64,000 nucleotides of DNA, taken from positions 62,001 through 126,000 of the forward strand of contig NZ_JBEPNO010000012.1 of NCBI RefSeq assembly GCF_040546275.1. Direction: 5' to 3'. Shown piece after piece: positions 63,123 to 64,000 of this stretch (positions within the stretch are counted from its first letter, which is position 1; the number at the start of each line of letters is the position of its first letter). The notes under the pieces are model-generated. The model was not told the origin of the DNA. It did not search any database and was given only the letters and a program-made list of their open reading frames with translations. Source of the stretch: Nakamurella sp040546275 (lineage in GTDB: Bacteria; Actinomycetota; Actinomycetes; Mycobacteriales; Nakamurellaceae). A program made the translations under genes and the position numbers.

Positions 63123-64000
63123 ACCACGATTGTGGAGCCGATTAGTGTATGACCTAAAGCATGGCCAGTTTGTACAAGAAGATCATCAACGGCAGCCCGT
63201 ACTACTACCTGCGGGAAATGGCCCGGGTCGACGGCACACCGAAGATGGTGTCGGAGCGTTACCTGGGATCGGCAGCGGACATCGTCGCCGCGATCGACGC
63301 GGTGGACGCGGCGATGCTTCCGCAGCGGATCGGACATCTGAAGTTCGGTGACCTCGCCGCGGTGTGGACGCTGCTGACCGACCTGGACGTGATCGGTGTG
63401 ATCGACGAGGTGGTCGGCGGGCGGCGCAGCGACGCGGGCGCCTCCGTCGGGCAATACCTGGCGCTGGCCGCGTTGGGCCGACTGGTGGCGCCGGGCTCGA
63501 AACGTGCTTTCGCGACCTGGTGGGCCACCACCGCCGCCGACCGGTTCACCAAAATCAGCACCAAGGTGTTGGACCACCGGAAGTTCTGGGACGCCATGCA
63601 CCAAGTCGATGCCGCTGCCCTGCAGGACATCTCGACCCGGCTGGCGAGCAAGATGATCGGCAAGTTCGACCTGGACGTCTCCAGCGTCGCCCTGGACATG
63701 ACGAATTTCGCCACCTACATCGACACCACCAACGACAAAGCGCCGATCGCGCAACGCGGCAAGGCGAAACAGAAACGCACCGACCTCCGCCTCGTCGGAC
63801 TCGGGATGGTCGTCACCCGCACCGGCGGCGTGCCCCTGGTCTGGCACGCCTACCCCGGGAACCGGCCCGACGTCACCCAATTCCCCGCCCTGATCGACCA
63901 CCTCGCCGGCGACTACACCCAGCTGGCCGACACCGCCGACCGCACTGCCGGCGCCGACGGTTCGGGTGGTGTTGTGGGTGTGGGCGGCGGTAGCGGCGGC
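63123..64000 (+). mobile_element. Insertion sequence of IS1634 type, left part
   Basis: Inferred from the transposase frame. The left boundary is a guess between the GlsB promoter region and the ATG; no terminal inverted repeat or target duplication can be checked because the right end is missing. Confidence 0.5.
63161..64000 (+). CDS. IS1634-family transposase (partial, runs off the window)
   Basis: The frame from ATG 63161 is open to the last base (280 residues seen). It starts MASLYKKIINGSPYYYLREM, then ARVDGTPKMVSERYLGSA, the usual opening of IS1634/IS4-like transposases that share a kinked start domain. VALDMTNFATYIDTTND near 180 holds the first acidic residue of the DDE site, and QKRTDLRLVGLGMVVTRTGG follows. 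The last visible residues are Gly-rich. The rest of the catalytic core lies outside the window, so whether the element is intact is not known. Confidence 0.88.
   Translation, partial: MASLYKKIINGSPYYYLREMARVDGTPKMVSERYLGSAADIVAAIDAVDAAMLPQRIGHLKFGDLAAVWTLLTDLDVIGVIDEVVGGRRSDAGASVGQYLALAALGRLVAPGSKRAFATWWATTAADRFTKISTKVLDHRKFWDAMHQVDAAALQDISTRLASKMIGKFDLDVSSVALDMTNFATYIDTTNDKAPIAQRGKAKQKRTDLRLVGLGMVVTRTGGVPLVWHAYPGNRPDVTQFPALIDHLAGDYTQLADTADRTAGADGSGGVVGVGGGSGG

Overview
The window is about 64 kb of high-GC DNA with dense genes, GTG/TTG starts, many 4-nt stop/start overlaps and strong G/C preference at third codon positions. This points to an actinobacterium. The order ruvB-yajC-secD-secF-apt-relA-ppi-MBL hydrolase-hisS matches the order I recall around Rv2580c-Rv2592c of Mycobacterium tuberculosis. 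The Rv2578c-like radical SAM gene and the Rv2566-Rv2569-like amidoligase genes also have counterparts in that neighbourhood. The long Ala/Pro/Ser tails and the surface-glycan genes suggest a non-mycobacterial genus, perhaps of Nakamurella type, but the genus cannot be proven from this sequence.

Layout. 1-11.6 kb: core genes for Holliday-junction resolution (end of ruvB), protein export (yajC, secD, secF), adenine salvage (apt), stringent response (relA/spoT), a membrane cyclophilin, an MBL hydrolase and hisS. 11.6-23 kb: a regulatory stretch with three ECF sigma factors. One is paired with a membrane Asp-box (beta-propeller) protein, one with a YCII/DGPF protein (ECF42 type, with a matching promoter), and one with a membrane PASTA protein. 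Between them lie a VOC protein, a radical SAM gene under a near-perfect LexA box, a TerB protein, a D-2-hydroxyacid dehydrogenase and a DEAD-box helicase. 23-35 kb: a surface glycan or glycolipid locus. A minus-strand pair (SGNH lipoprotein; a glycosyltransferase fused to a CAT-like acyltransferase) diverges from a plus-strand operon of six genes (GT2, GT4, GT-C, DUF1616-like, Wzx-type flippase, GT4). All five junctions in that operon are 4-nt overlaps. 35-41.6 kb: aspS, a DUF389 membrane protein, a PLP decarboxylase, a SARP/BTAD regulator and a 4-oxalocrotonate tautomerase. 41.7-50.4 kb: a putative peptide-modifying operon. It holds a transglutaminase-DUF2126 amidoligase, a possible 63-residue peptide, a circularly permuted ATP-grasp/alpha-E protein, a second transglutaminase and, after a spacer, a zinc-ribbon metallopeptidase. 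50.5-62.7 kb: rarA, a quinone oxidoreductase, a DUF2231 protein, a DUF6167-like protein, then alaS-ruvX-mltG-aroE-membrane protein-prepilin peptidase, a metallophosphoesterase, a HAD phosphatase and a GlsB/YeaQ protein. The window ends inside an IS1634-like transposase.

The best candidates for undescribed biology are (1) the GT4-acyltransferase fusion with its SGNH partner beside the flippase operon, (2) the amidoligase/ATP-grasp/alpha-E/transglutaminase operon with a small overlapping ORF inside it, (3) sigma factors paired with unusual extracytoplasmic sensor-like proteins that lack a zinc anti-sigma motif, and (4) two related inverted repeats built on GCGCATAC in intergenic spacers. Several starts were moved on ribosome-binding-site evidence. 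Several genes look leaderless, with a -10 hexamer 6-7 nt before the start codon.
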